A DNA stretch of 64,000 nt from Alphaproteobacteria bacterium. GTDB taxonomy: Bacteria > Pseudomonadota > Alphaproteobacteria > SMXP01. The stretch spans positions 123,230-187,229 of the forward strand of contig JANQPV010000020.1 in the NCBI GenBank assembly GCA_028285305.1, written 5' to 3'. Position 1 is the stretch's first letter. Each line of letters opens with the position of its first letter. The notes beneath the pieces are model-generated. The model was not told where the DNA came from, searched no databases, and saw only the letters and a program-made list of their open reading frames with translations. Positions 16,419 to 25,311 of the stretch are shown here, one piece after another. Position numbers and translations under genes: made by a program.

Positions 16419-17483
16419 TCAGATCGTGTAACCTAAAGCTCTAAGGCCGGGTTCACACGCGCCGAGAAGCTCATCTTGTTCCCGTCTACTGAGGTTTTGC
16501 CAGCGATGATCTGATTGATGCACTCTCTTCGACATCTCAGCCAGCCAGCCTTCATCACAGAAGCCGGGATCTATGAACTCCATCAGTTGGCGAAGCGCCT
16601 TGTTCGGATTAGCGGACAATTCCTCATAAGACAGATTTAGTACTTGTTCGTCGGGAAGTGTTGAGAGGTCGTCCAATCCGACACGGATCATTTCGGACCA
16701 GAACTCACCAAGGCCTCTGAGCGATAGAGGTCTGTCTCTTCTTTTTTCGATGTTCAGAAAGTAGCTCAAATGGTTTTCAACTTCCGCTACCAGCCTGCAT
16801 TCGCCCAACCGGAATGGTTTGCGCAGCAAGTCAACGCCCATTCGCTTGGTGTTGATCCAGGTGCTGGCGATGTAGCGCGTGGGCGGATGATTGAGCATCG
16901 ACATTACGACATCTCTTCCGTCGCGATAGATATGGACAAACTTTGCTTCTGGAAATTTGGCTACCAGCGAGTTGGCGATCACAAGTGATGCACCGGATCG
17001 CTCAATCCATTTGCGGCGCTTTAGTCTCGCACATAACCAATTAAACAAGCGGGCATACTGCGTTGAAACTTCTGCCGTACTCCAGGACTTGACCTCTTCC
17101 TCAATTTCCAAAAAAAGCGTATCGGGATCATTTGTGATATGAGGAAGCATAACCCCAACGATGGGCGGAATGTTCTCGGGAGTGAATAAACTCTCTTGCC
17201 GAAACTCGTATAGAAATTCAGGCGAGTGTTCGGGAGTCAGGAGTTTTTTCACGGATGGACTTGGCTCGGACAAAAGCTTCCAAAAAGATGCGGCGTCCAT
17301 CTTTTTGTATATGAAACTACGTGAGATGAAGGTAATGAAAAACTCGGAAACGCTGAGAAGATCTGCGCGAGTGTTAAGCATGTCAGAAACCAGGGTGGAT
17401 CCGCACCGCCCCGAACCGACGACAAACACCCCTGCGGGCGCAGACTTTTGGGCTTTCGTGTCCGACAAGGGCCCTTGGAGCAT
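16419..17483 (-). CDS. Sulfotransferase family protein
   Basis: A 354-residue PAPS-dependent sulfotransferase-fold protein. GVFVVGSGRCGSTLVSDML near the N-terminus is the 5'-phosphosulfate loop, and VHIYRDGRDVVMSMLNHP (about residues 185-202) is the 3'-phosphate-binding motif with the conserved R-D-x-R-D-V pattern. The C-terminal LSYEELSANPNKALRQLMEFI is also typical. ATG 17481-17483 was chosen because the loop is normally close to the start; the frame stays open to 17654. Acceptor unknown (lipid, steroid or sugar). It is downstream of, and co-oriented with, the molybdopterin gene but 294 bp away. Confidence 0.8.
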   Translation of the reverse strand: MLQGPLSDTKAQKSAPAGVFVVGSGRCGSTLVSDMLNTRADLLSVSEFFITFISRSFIYKKMDAASFWKLLSEPSPSVKKLLTPEHSPEFLYEFRQESLFTPENIPPIVGVMLPHITNDPDTLFLEIEEEVKSWSTAEVSTQYARLFNWLCARLKRRKWIERSGASLVIANSLVAKFPEAKFVHIYRDGRDVVMSMLNHPPTRYIASTWINTKRMGVDLLRKPFRLGECRLVAEVENHLSYFLNIEKRRDRPLSLRGLGEFWSEMIRVGLDDLSTLPDEQVLNLSYEELSANPNKALRQLMEFIDPGFCDEGWLAEMSKRVHQSDHRWQNLSRREQDELLGACEPGLRALGYTI

Positions 17484-17776
17484 ACTCAGAACAATTACAG
17501 TTACGCACAGACCATCTATATCATAACACGTAATCTGTTCTAAAGCAGCGTCGCAATCATCTGAATTAAGCAAAAAATTATCGCCACAAAATTGTGGATA
17601 AGACCGCTGTTTCTTGCTTTGATTGGGCAGAAGGCCTGGCCGGATAGGGATCACACAAATCCATCTGTCAATCCGAATCAGAACAAGACGCTTTTCCTAA
17701 CGTTCCCGTTCTGCGGAGCAGGTCTAACTGCGTTCCGCTCCGCGTTTTGTCCACCCTAGGATCAGTCTTTGCCTAT

Positions 17777-20083
17777 CTAAACCGCCTCCAGCCGAGCCGG
17801 GACAAACTTGTGAAACGGGGTCCCCAGATATTTATCCTTGAAGCGGAGTGAAGTGAGTTCGTTAACGCTGACGCCGGTGAGTTTGTCCTTACCCGTCTCG
17901 TCCGGATAGAGAAGACCTAGGCCGTTAGGCAGAGAAAGTGTGCCGGGCTTCATGCGTTTGTCGTGGGCGATCAGTACTTCAGCTTCGCCCGCATGAGTCA
18001 CCACCTTAGCCCGGCCGCCGTCTTTCAGGCCGGCTGCCGCTGCGTCTTCGGGATGGATGGACATGGAAATGGCGTCGTTCGACTTCATCCAATCCGGGTT
18101 GCGAATCGCTGTATTGGCCGTGTACGAACGGCGTTCTCCAGCAGCCAGGATGAGAGGGAAATCGCTGTCTAACTCCACGAGGTCCGTCATGTCGCCAAGC
18201 GCTTCGACCTCGTCCAACATCTCGGCGATGTTGAGGCGCAATTTCTTGTCATCGAATCCGACCTTGGCGAAGCCTTCATTCTCGTCCTCGATGCTGAACA
18301 CTGTACCGGACCGGCCAGCGATAATGGCTTCGAAGAGAGCATTGCCGAGTTGGGCGCCCTCGCCCTCATAGCCTGCCCGCTTGACCCCTTCAGGATTGGT
18401 CATGGCAAAGCGCTGGGCCATGCCCCAATAGAATGACGCCGCAGCGGCGCCGTCCGGCAAGGAAGGCCCAAGAGTTCGGTAAAGGACATACGGCAGATAT
18501 TTGAACATATTTGGATCGCCGGAAACGAATTGTGTGAAGGCATCCGAATACTCTGCGAGCCCCTTTTGGGCCGCCTCCTTCAAGGGCTCAAGAGATGCAG
18601 GATCGATTACATCCAACGCCTCAAAGATCCGTGCATGGATTTCCGGCTCGGACAATGTATTGCCGACCGGCTCCAGTACCGGCGCCCGCAAATGATGAAC
18701 GTTTTCGGGATACTCGAAATTGAAGAACGTGGCCTCCCATTTTTCGTATTGGCTGGAGGCGGGAAGGACATAGTGGGCTTCCCGCGCCGTCTCGGTCATG
18801 GCCACATCGATCACCACCACCAGGTCGAGGGCGCGAAGCGCCTCGCGCCACTTGTGTGAATCCGCCATGGAATGGGCAGGATTGCCGCTCTCGATCCACA
18901 TGGCCCGATAACGGTTCGGATGGTCCGATAGAATTTCGTCTGGCACCGTATTACAGGGAACCAGGCCGCCCACGATGCGCGCGCCAGTGACCGGTGACTT
19001 TTTATGGCCGGTCTCATAGCCATTTTCGTCATCCGGGCCAATGTCGGACATCCCAAAGAACGGTCCGGTCAATTGAGACAGAACGGCCATCGTGCCAGGC
19101 CGGCCAAAATTGCCCGTGACCGCCATGAGCAAGAAGTTTAGATAAGAGCCCAAGGTCGAATGGGGCGCCATCTGAATGCCCAGGTCTTCGTAGTGAGCAG
19201 CCGTATTGGCATTGGCTATCGCTTCGGCAGCCTTCTTGACGTCTGCCGGGTCAAGTCCTGCATAGTTCGCATAGTCCTCAACAGGAATGTTCTTGAAGCG
19301 CTCCAAGACCGCCTCGACGCCTACTGCGTGTTCTGCCAGCCAGTCGCGGGGAACAAGATCTTCCTGCAGAATATGAGCTATCATAGCCGATGTGGCCCAG
19401 GCATCCCGGCCGGGCTTCACCGGCAAATGAATGTCGGCGAATTCCGCCGTTTCCGTCAGACGGGGATCCATCACGATCAGAGTACGGTTCGGATCCTTTG
19501 AAAGCTCCCGTATCGCAATCCGGGCGCGTTGGAAGCCGTTTGACTGCCAAGGATTCTTTCCGGCGATAAACACGGTTTGAGCGTGGTGAATTTCGCCGTG
19601 CACATTGCCACCGAACATGCGGGCCATGATCCAACCGTAGCCGGTCTTTTCTTGCGCAAGCGCGTTGGTTTTGTATTTCATGCCCAATGCGGAGCTAACA
19701 GAGCCAAAGTAGGCACCCCCCAAATGGTTGCCTTGCCCGCCACCGCCATAGCGAAAGATCTTGTCACCCCCGTGTTCGTCTCGGATGGCCTTCATCTTGG
19801 ATGCTACTTCCGAAATGGCGGTGTCCCAATCAATTTCCTCAAAGGTGCCATCCTCATTGCGGCGGAGAGGCGTGGACAGACGGTCTTTGCCGTTCTGGTA
19901 ATAGTCGATCCGCAGGGCTTTATTGCACGTATATCCCTTCGAAACGGGGTGGTTTTTGTCGCCTTTGACCTTAACAATATGTCGGCCGTTCTCGCCGCCG
20001 GTTTGTACAAGAATGCCGCAATTCGCATAGCAAAGGTTGCATGCGGTCGGTTTCCACTCTGAACTTTGGGTCGCGTCGGACAT
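17777..20083 (-). CDS. Molybdopterin-dependent oxidoreductase (Mo-bisMGD family)
   Basis: A 768-residue cytoplasmic (no Tat signal) member of the DMSO-reductase superfamily. The N-terminus binds one [4Fe-4S] cluster: C15-x2-C18-x3-C22-x30-C53. Cofactor-binding segments include GGGGQGNHLGGAYFGS, FIAGKNPWQSNGFQRARIA, LIVMDPRLTETAEFADIHLPVKPGRD and, in the C-terminal barrel domain, SIHPEDAAAAGLKDGGRAKVVT. Substrate group uncertain; FdhA-, NasA- and thiosulfate-reductase-like members share this layout. ATG 20081-20083 follows GGAG. There is no electron-transfer subunit gene beside it. Confidence 0.87.
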   Translation of the reverse strand: MSDATQSSEWKPTACNLCYANCGILVQTGGENGRHIVKVKGDKNHPVSKGYTCNKALRIDYYQNGKDRLSTPLRRNEDGTFEEIDWDTAISEVASKMKAIRDEHGGDKIFRYGGGGQGNHLGGAYFGSVSSALGMKYKTNALAQEKTGYGWIMARMFGGNVHGEIHHAQTVFIAGKNPWQSNGFQRARIAIRELSKDPNRTLIVMDPRLTETAEFADIHLPVKPGRDAWATSAMIAHILQEDLVPRDWLAEHAVGVEAVLERFKNIPVEDYANYAGLDPADVKKAAEAIANANTAAHYEDLGIQMAPHSTLGSYLNFLLMAVTGNFGRPGTMAVLSQLTGPFFGMSDIGPDDENGYETGHKKSPVTGARIVGGLVPCNTVPDEILSDHPNRYRAMWIESGNPAHSMADSHKWREALRALDLVVVIDVAMTETAREAHYVLPASSQYEKWEATFFNFEYPENVHHLRAPVLEPVGNTLSEPEIHARIFEALDVIDPASLEPLKEAAQKGLAEYSDAFTQFVSGDPNMFKYLPYVLYRTLGPSLPDGAAAASFYWGMAQRFAMTNPEGVKRAGYEGEGAQLGNALFEAIIAGRSGTVFSIEDENEGFAKVGFDDKKLRLNIAEMLDEVEALGDMTDLVELDSDFPLILAAGERRSYTANTAIRNPDWMKSNDAISMSIHPEDAAAAGLKDGGRAKVVTHAGEAEVLIAHDKRMKPGTLSLPNGLGLLYPDETGKDKLTGVSVNELTSLRFKDKYLGTPFHKFVPARLEAV

Positions 20084-20134
20084 GTGTTTCTCCAACAATT
20101 CTGCGCTTTTTTCTAAAACCTATTCCATGACATT

Positions 20135-20148
20135 GTTATGATCATAAC
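20135..20148. promoter_or_regulatory. Perfect 14-bp palindrome upstream of the molybdopterin oxidoreductase
   Basis: GTTATGATCATAAC is an exact palindrome 52 bp upstream of the ATG of the minus-strand molybdopterin gene, in the 228-bp space after the condensation-domain gene. Position and symmetry suit an operator; no adjacent regulator gene. Confidence 0.4.
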
Positions 20149-20310
20149 CGGGACTGTCCTATCGGCTCCATGTCTAAGGTCCGGCAACTGTCATGCACTT
20201 TTGTCATGGCTCGAACCGTCAGGACTGATTGTTTTGGGGGCCGTGGAACAGAAGACAAGGTGTCTTCTATTGATCTGTGTAGGTGTGAATACGATCAGAG
20301 CACGTTTGTG

Positions 20311-21669
20311 CTACAAAGCACTGCTGCGACTGTCTGATAGGGCCGCCGTTAGGCGCCGTTCTACATTATCAACAAATCGATTACGCCGGGCCGCCGGAAA
20401 GACCTTCGCCGGCATCATAAAACTCAGTGTGAGACGATTGTTAAACGTGGTCACCGTGCTGGTGTAATCGCCGATAATGCCGGGCGAAACGGCTGTATGT
20501 AGCTCTTTGACTGTCAGGTCTCCAAAGTGGGTAGGTAGATCCACGCGGCCGAGATTGGTTAGCCCGGTCGAGCTTTTCGCATAACGCCACCAAATATCTG
20601 CCATTTTGCGATTATCGAGCCTGTCGCATCTGAAGAAACGATATAACCGGCACGGTACGGTTGCTGCAACGACAGGCACCGATCGCCTAACTTGGTTTTC
20701 TATCTGCTCCCGGACCGATCGTGCTGTCGTCCAAAAATCGTCATGCTGATTAATTCTGGCCCTGAAAAACGCCAACGATGCGAACATTCCTACTTCTTCG
20801 TCCGCAGGCGGTTCGAGGTCTTTGCGAATGTTAACAGGAGATCTGTGCTTTACGCTTACCATGCGTTTGTCATCGAATTCTTCTGCAAAACTAAGACATA
20901 TGGCCGCTGATAGTGCTGCATGTACCGTTGACTGTTCTTTTCGAGCGCGGTCAGCGAGTGCATCAGTGAAATCCTCGCTGAACTCTTTGAATGCGATGAT
21001 TGTTTCCCTGTTTCCGATCGATACTTCACCCTTGATCGTCCATAGATCCGGCGCTCCAAGACGGATGTCTTGAAAGATATTCAGTGCGCTAAATTTCGCT
21101 GCATTCACGAATCCCGCCCAGTTTCGTGCCGAAGGCGGCAGGCGGTGATCCATTGCCAAGTGGTTATCAAGTGCCTCAAGCGTGTAGGCATTTCGATTCG
21201 AATTTGACCCGGCGACGGTCAGGAGATCTCTCAGCAGTTGCATGCCAGACATTCCATCGCCAATGACGTGATGCACGGTGAGCAGCACGTGGTGGACTCC
21301 GCCTTCTTCTTCGAACCAAATGCACCTGACCAATGGTCCCTGTTCTTGATGGAACGGAGTGTTGATCTGGCGCTGCATTACAGTCACTAAGTCGGCGTCC
21401 GTCGCCTCAAGTTTTTCCAACGGTATTCGAGACTGAGTAGGCGTGAACCGATACTTGTTGCCCAATTTTTCAATCTGTACACGAAGAAGGGGATGCCTCC
21501 TTTGGATCTCATCAAGTGCAAAGAGCAAATTCTCTCGACTGAGCGGTCCAGCCACCGTGCAAGCCATAGTGAAGTTCAAAGGCGACGTTTCGTTCATCCT
21601 GCACATCACCTTTTCCAGAGGACTTAGGTCCCGCTCGATTGTCGTTGGGTGATCTGCCATTCTTTCCAA
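20311..21669 (-). CDS. Stand-alone condensation-domain acyltransferase
   Basis: A 452-residue protein of the chloramphenicol-acetyltransferase-like condensation superfamily. The catalytic H133-H134-x3-D138-G139 motif (HHVIGDG) is intact, with the N-terminal SPLEKVMCRMNE and RRHPLLRVQIE typical of condensation/PapA/alcohol-acyltransferase proteins. In this family a free-standing domain esterifies or amidates an acceptor from an acyl-carrier protein or acyl-CoA. No adenylation, ketosynthase or carrier gene is in the window. TTG 21667-21669 has GAGG upstream; ATG 21660 is an alternative start. Product unknown, perhaps a lipid or wax-like ester. Confidence 0.75.
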   Translation of the reverse strand: MERMADHPTTIERDLSPLEKVMCRMNETSPLNFTMACTVAGPLSRENLLFALDEIQRRHPLLRVQIEKLGNKYRFTPTQSRIPLEKLEATDADLVTVMQRQINTPFHQEQGPLVRCIWFEEEGGVHHVLLTVHHVIGDGMSGMQLLRDLLTVAGSNSNRNAYTLEALDNHLAMDHRLPPSARNWAGFVNAAKFSALNIFQDIRLGAPDLWTIKGEVSIGNRETIIAFKEFSEDFTDALADRARKEQSTVHAALSAAICLSFAEEFDDKRMVSVKHRSPVNIRKDLEPPADEEVGMFASLAFFRARINQHDDFWTTARSVREQIENQVRRSVPVVAATVPCRLYRFFRCDRLDNRKMADIWWRYAKSSTGLTNLGRVDLPTHFGDLTVKELHTAVSPGIIGDYTSTVTTFNNRLTLSFMMPAKVFPAARRNRFVDNVERRLTAALSDSRSSAL

Positions 21670-21841
21670 TGAGCCTCACTTCAGCGCCACATCGTCACTG
21701 TGCTGATTACGCAATTAGTCTATCGGTGTACCAATCTCGATTCAATTTTGCCAATGCATGTGGCGCCATTTCCCGCGACACGAATCGGGTTAATGCGTTT
21801 CTGTCGCAGTTAAGCGAAAGTAGCGCCTCGGTGTTGCGGGG

Positions 21842-22276
21842 TCAGCCCTTATATCCCGTTTTGTCACCAGTGAGTTCTATTGGACCGCGGTAGATCACAT
21901 TGTAGTGGCGCTCTAGGAATCTCCACTTGCCGTCTTCTTTCACCAGTTTATCGTTGTAAACGCCGTACACGCGCATGGCGTTGCCGTCTGGATCCTCCAA
22001 AATCTCTTCAACATTCGATCTTGAGTTCGCCGTATCACCGTCCACGTCGACGATGCTGGGCTGAACCATAAAGACGGCAAACGGATATCCCGCCATGGCA
22101 CCCTTCCAAGCCGCCAGTATGGTGTCGCGTCCTCTAATCGGCTCGGGTGTCCCTAAATACCAAACGCCTTCTTCGGCCCAACAGGCGATCCAGTCTTCAG
22201 CGTGGTGGCGATTAACGGCGTCAGCATAGCGCTGGGCCAGCATTTGGATTTCCAAAATGTCTTCGGCGCGACTCAT
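21842..22276 (-). CDS. SnoaL-like (nuclear transport factor 2 fold) protein
   Basis: A 144-residue SnoaL_4-type protein: EIQMLAQRYADAVNRHHAEDWIACWAEEGVWYL at the N-terminus is the standard family opening, with Tyr, Asp and Trp lining the cone-shaped pocket, and YGVYNDKLVKEDGKWRFLERHYNVIYRG at the end. Related domains serve as small subunits of ring-hydroxylating oxygenases, as isomerases or as ligand binders. ATG 22274-22276 follows GGGGAG. Divergent from the diaminopentanoate-dehydrogenase-like gene; no cognate oxygenase is adjacent. Confidence 0.83.
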   Translation of the reverse strand: MSRAEDILEIQMLAQRYADAVNRHHAEDWIACWAEEGVWYLGTPEPIRGRDTILAAWKGAMAGYPFAVFMVQPSIVDVDGDTANSRSNVEEILEDPDGNAMRVYGVYNDKLVKEDGKWRFLERHYNVIYRGPIELTGDKTGYKG

Positions 22277-22405
22277 GGCGATCTCCCCATTTGCGAATTG
22301 GTTATTGGCGCACTCTCGCATGGGGCTTTAACCGGCACAAGTCCATTGCTGCGCTCGACGATACGCGCGATAGTTGGCGGGCTCAATTTGGAGGAGGAGG
22401 AACTC

Positions 22406-23455
22406 ATGGTCACCCGCGTCATTCAATGGTCGAGCGGCAATGTTGGCAAAGGCGTCATCCAGGCGGTGGCTGAAAGGCCAGACCTAACGCTCGCCGGATT
22501 GCTGGTCTTTTCGGACACAAAGGCAGGAAAGGATGCGGGAGAGATCGCCGGCACGGCGCCTTTGGGCGTGACCGCGACGACCAGCATTGATGAAATTGCT
22601 GCTGTTGACGCGGATGTGGTTATCCATACGCCTCTCCCCTCGCTTGTGTACGGGGATGATCCGGGGGCGGATGTCGATCACTTTTGCCTCTTGCTTAGCT
22701 CGGGCAAAAACGTCATCACAACGGTGGGATACATGTATCCCAAAGTACATGGCCCAGAGCTGGTTGCGCGATTGGAAGCTGCCTGCAAAGAGGGCGGCAC
22801 GACCTTTCATTCCACCGGCGCCAATCCAGGTTGGCTGGGAGATATTCTCCCCCTCACGATGTCGGGGATGTCAAAGCGAATTGATCAGGTCTACACGCGC
22901 GAGATCGGTAACTTTCAATATTATCCGTCTCCGGAGATCATGTTCGGGATGATGGGATTTAGCAAGACGGATGAGGAGTTTGAGAAGGATGCATCTCGGT
23001 TTACCCATTGGCTGAACGGCCTCTTTCGCGAAAACGTGCTAATGGTGGCTGATGGGCTCGGCGCGCCGCTTGACGAGATCAGCCACGAGATGGTGCGGGC
23101 GCATGCAACGACGGACCTGGAAACCGCATCGGGACAAGTCCGTAAGGGAACTATCGCCGGGCAAAAGTGGAAATGGGCGGGTATCTCAAATGGCCGGGAG
23201 CTCGTGGTCCACGAAACCGTTTGGCGGATGCACGAGAGTGTCTCCCCCAATTGGCCAACGGGAGATCACACGATAGCCATCAAAGGCGAGCCAAATATGA
23301 AGCTTGAATTCGGATGGTCGTTTATGGAGGACCAGGCGCTCCTCGGCACGGGCATGCATGCTGTCAACGCCATCCCTTACGTTTGCGAGGCGGAGCCGGG
23401 TATCAAATCATTGATTGACCTGCCAACTATTATGGGCCGGGGCGCCGTTCTATAG
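22406..23455 (+). CDS. NAD(P)-dependent dehydrogenase, 2,4-diaminopentanoate dehydrogenase/dihydrodipicolinate-reductase-like
   Basis: A 349-residue Rossmann-fold oxidoreductase. RVIQWSSGNVGKGVIQAV is the dinucleotide loop, HTPLPSLVYGDDPGADVDHFCLLLSSGKNVITTVGYMYP matches the DapB-like middle strand, and GTTFHSTGANPGWLGDILPL is typical of the DAP_DH_C-containing group that proteobacteria and actinobacteria carry in several copies in terpenoid/steroid catabolic regions. Start at ATG 22406 because of a very strong GGAGGAGGAGG upstream. Substrate unknown; amine dehydrogenation is only one possibility. Confidence 0.82.
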   Translation: MVTRVIQWSSGNVGKGVIQAVAERPDLTLAGLLVFSDTKAGKDAGEIAGTAPLGVTATTSIDEIAAVDADVVIHTPLPSLVYGDDPGADVDHFCLLLSSGKNVITTVGYMYPKVHGPELVARLEAACKEGGTTFHSTGANPGWLGDILPLTMSGMSKRIDQVYTREIGNFQYYPSPEIMFGMMGFSKTDEEFEKDASRFTHWLNGLFRENVLMVADGLGAPLDEISHEMVRAHATTDLETASGQVRKGTIAGQKWKWAGISNGRELVVHETVWRMHESVSPNWPTGDHTIAIKGEPNMKLEFGWSFMEDQALLGTGMHAVNAIPYVCEAEPGIKSLIDLPTIMGRGAVL

Positions 23456-23510
23456 GTGCCAAACCGCCTTGTACTTTCGTAGTTTTGATAGTTGTGCGAT
23501 CTGGCTTTGT

Positions 23511-23858
23511 TTACAGATCAACAATCATTTCAAAGCCGCCGAAGATCATCCGTGAGCCATCAAACGGCATCGGACTGGCTGCTTCTTCCATCTCGGCCAT
23601 GAATCTCGGCATGGCTTCATCTCGAACCGCTTTGGATGGCCACAATACCCAGGATAGGACCACCGTCTCATCCGGCTTGCGCTGGACAGCCATATGAAAA
23701 GAGGTCACGTCACCCTCGGGCACGTCATCTCCCCAACACTCAACCACCTTGGTGGCGCCGTGTTTCTTGAATACTTTCGCGGCCTCCTCTGCATGCGCGC
23801 GATAGTCTTCGCGATTCTCGGTAGGTACAGCGGCCACGAATCCATCTACATAGGTCAT
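23511..23858 (-). CDS. DUF1428 domain protein (YbaA-like)
   Basis: A 115-residue protein matching DUF1428/YbaA closely from its first residues (MTYVDGFVAAVPTENREDYRAHAEEAAKVFKKHGA) to the final strand (FDGSRMIFGGFEMIVDL). The fold is a dimeric alpha/beta barrel related to ABM domains; molecular role unknown. AGGAG precedes the ATG. It is the last gene of the ArsR operon (13 bp after the VOC gene), a place where DUF1428 proteins are often found beside SRPBCC and PhnB-like genes. Confidence 0.88.
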   Translation of the reverse strand: MTYVDGFVAAVPTENREDYRAHAEEAAKVFKKHGATKVVECWGDDVPEGDVTSFHMAVQRKPDETVVLSWVLWPSKAVRDEAMPRFMAEMEEAASPMPFDGSRMIFGGFEMIVDL

Positions 23859-23871
23859 TCTGGAACTCCTT

Positions 23872-24342
23872 TTATGCGCCGCGAAAGGCAGCTTCTAGGT
23901 CGGAAATAATAATCTTCTGCATGCCCATCATGGCCGCATGAGCCCGCTGAGCGGCCTCTTTGTCATCGGCCTCCAAGAACTGCGGCAGTATCTCCGGGAC
24001 GATTTGCCATGACAGGCCAAAACGATCGATAAGCCAGCCGCACTGGCTTTCCTTGCCGCCGTTTTGAGTAAGCATTTCCCACAATTGATCGGTTTCGTTT
24101 TGATCTTTGGTGAGAACGGAAATTGATGCGGCCGGCGTGAGTTCATAGTGCGGGCCACCGTTCAGCGTCATGTAGGGGACGCCGGCCAGTGTAAACTCGA
24201 CAACTAAGGCTGGGCCGTCAGGATTGGGGCGCGAGACCGTTTCGATGAAGCTTCCGGGAAGAAGAGAGACGTAGAATTCGGCCGCCTCTTCCCCTTGATC
24301 ATCAAACCAAAGACATGTGCGTACTTTCGCTGGCTCGGTCAT
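23872..24342 (-). CDS. VOC-superfamily protein (PhnB / 3-demethylubiquinone methyltransferase-like)
   Basis: A 156-residue glyoxalase-fold protein of the PhnB type: VRTCLWFDDQGEEAAEFYVSLLPGS at the N-terminus, ALVVEFTLAGVPYMTLNGGPHYELTPAASI in the middle and the CGWLIDRFGLSWQIVP signature of this subgroup, usually annotated as 3-demethylubiquinone-9 3-methyltransferase-like although no methyl donor site is seen. Its ATG overlaps the stop of the upstream interrupted SRPBCC gene (ATGA), showing translational coupling. Role unknown. Confidence 0.85.
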   Translation of the reverse strand: MTEPAKVRTCLWFDDQGEEAAEFYVSLLPGSFIETVSRPNPDGPALVVEFTLAGVPYMTLNGGPHYELTPAASISVLTKDQNETDQLWEMLTQNGGKESQCGWLIDRFGLSWQIVPEILPQFLEADDKEAAQRAHAAMMGMQKIIISDLEAAFRGA

Positions 24343-24842
24343 TGTGTTGGCCCTTTCTCCATCAATTGATCGAAATAAGATTGAAGCTCGCCCAACGTGT
24401 TTGTCCAACTGTCTGCGTAGCCGCTATTCTCTGCTGCCGTTCGGGCGTGAGCGGACGGAAACTCAGCGGATAATGTCAGCAGCGTACCGCCATTCTTATC
24501 TTCAAAGAGGATGGTAATCAGCGCGCCGGGCGGCAGACCTGCGCCGCACGCGTCGGGTGCATCTAAATCCCCTTCGATCAGTAGTTTCTCCTAGGGAATG
24601 ATTTGCTTGATCACACCTTTGCTTGGGTGACTTGAGCCGTCGGGCGCGGTCATGGAAACAAAGAAGACACCCCCGACGCGCAGATCGATTTCAGCTGCCG
24701 TTTGTTCCGGCCCAAAGGGGCCCCACCAGGCGGCCACGTGTTCGGGTGCCGTCCAGACACGCCAGACCAGCGATCTGGGAGCTTGGTATTGGCGCGTCAT
24801 AACGAGCTTTTGTGCATCCTCGCGCGCGACCTGGACCTTCAT
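24339..24842 (-). pseudogene. SRPBCC/AHSA1-family gene interrupted by one in-frame TAG
   Basis: The frame opens MKVQVAREDAQKLVMTRQYQ with the AHSA1 signature (WRVWTAPEHVAAWWGPFG, RVGGVFFVSM), reaches a TAG at 24591-24593 after KGVIKQIIP, and then continues in the same frame with intact family sequence (EKLLIEGDLDA... to GELQSYFDQLMEKGP) up to a TGA that overlaps the VOC start. The interrupted site corresponds to the family's I-x-P-x-E-K/R-L stretch, so a CAG-to-TAG change is the likely cause. The 5' end overlaps the upstream paralogue's stop by 4 bp. Probably inactive or truncated; a sequencing error is possible. Confidence 0.8.
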
Positions 24843-25309
24843 GATCCACTTCTCCGGAGGACGGCGTCTTCGAGCCGTCCCAACAAATATTTCATGCCGT
24901 GTTCTCGGGCTTCGCGCGTATCTTTGCCGTCTAAGAATGCGCTTTGCTCCGTATAGGTCATCTGCGTTCCCCTACCAGCCGCGACAAACTCTACTGTCGC
25001 CAACGAGACGGAAATCGGCTCCTCGTTCAAAATGATGCGATACGTAAAGATGATGCGCTCGCACTCGACGATATCTTGATACACGGCCTCTGTCAGAAAC
25101 CGGGTGCCGTCGGCTTGATTGCCATCGGTCGTTTCGTTGCCGCCCACGCGAAAATCAAGCTCATGCACTTTCAAGTCGAAATCATCTTCGAGGGCAAACC
25201 ATTCGCGCTTCATCTCTTTCTTTGACCAGGCATCAAATACAAGCGACGGCGGTGCTTTAACGTCTCGTTTGATGGTGAAGAGTGTGTGGTTCGTGCGGTG
25301 ATCAGTCAT
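24839..25309 (-). CDS. SRPBCC/AHSA1 family protein
   Basis: A 156-residue START-like/AHSA1 domain protein: IKRDVKAPPSLVFDAWSKKEMKREWFA, LDFRVGGNET, and a C-terminal helix ARE-HGMKYLLGRLED. The domain forms a hydrophobic cavity that binds lipids or other hydrophobic ligands. ATG 25307-25309 lies 2 bp after the upstream paralogue's stop. Its stop overlaps the next (TAG-interrupted) paralogue. Second of three consecutive paralogues under an ArsR repressor; ligand unknown. Confidence 0.88.
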   Translation of the reverse strand: MTDHRTNHTLFTIKRDVKAPPSLVFDAWSKKEMKREWFALEDDFDLKVHELDFRVGGNETTDGNQADGTRFLTEAVYQDIVECERIIFTYRIILNEEPISVSLATVEFVAAGRGTQMTYTEQSAFLDGKDTREAREHGMKYLLGRLEDAVLRRSGS

Positions 25310-25311
25310 GT

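Noticed and set aside
17713..17743. GCGGAGC/GCTCCGC hairpin downstream of the molybdopterin gene
   Set aside because: 17-nt loop and no T-run after it on the minus strand; insufficient for a terminator call.
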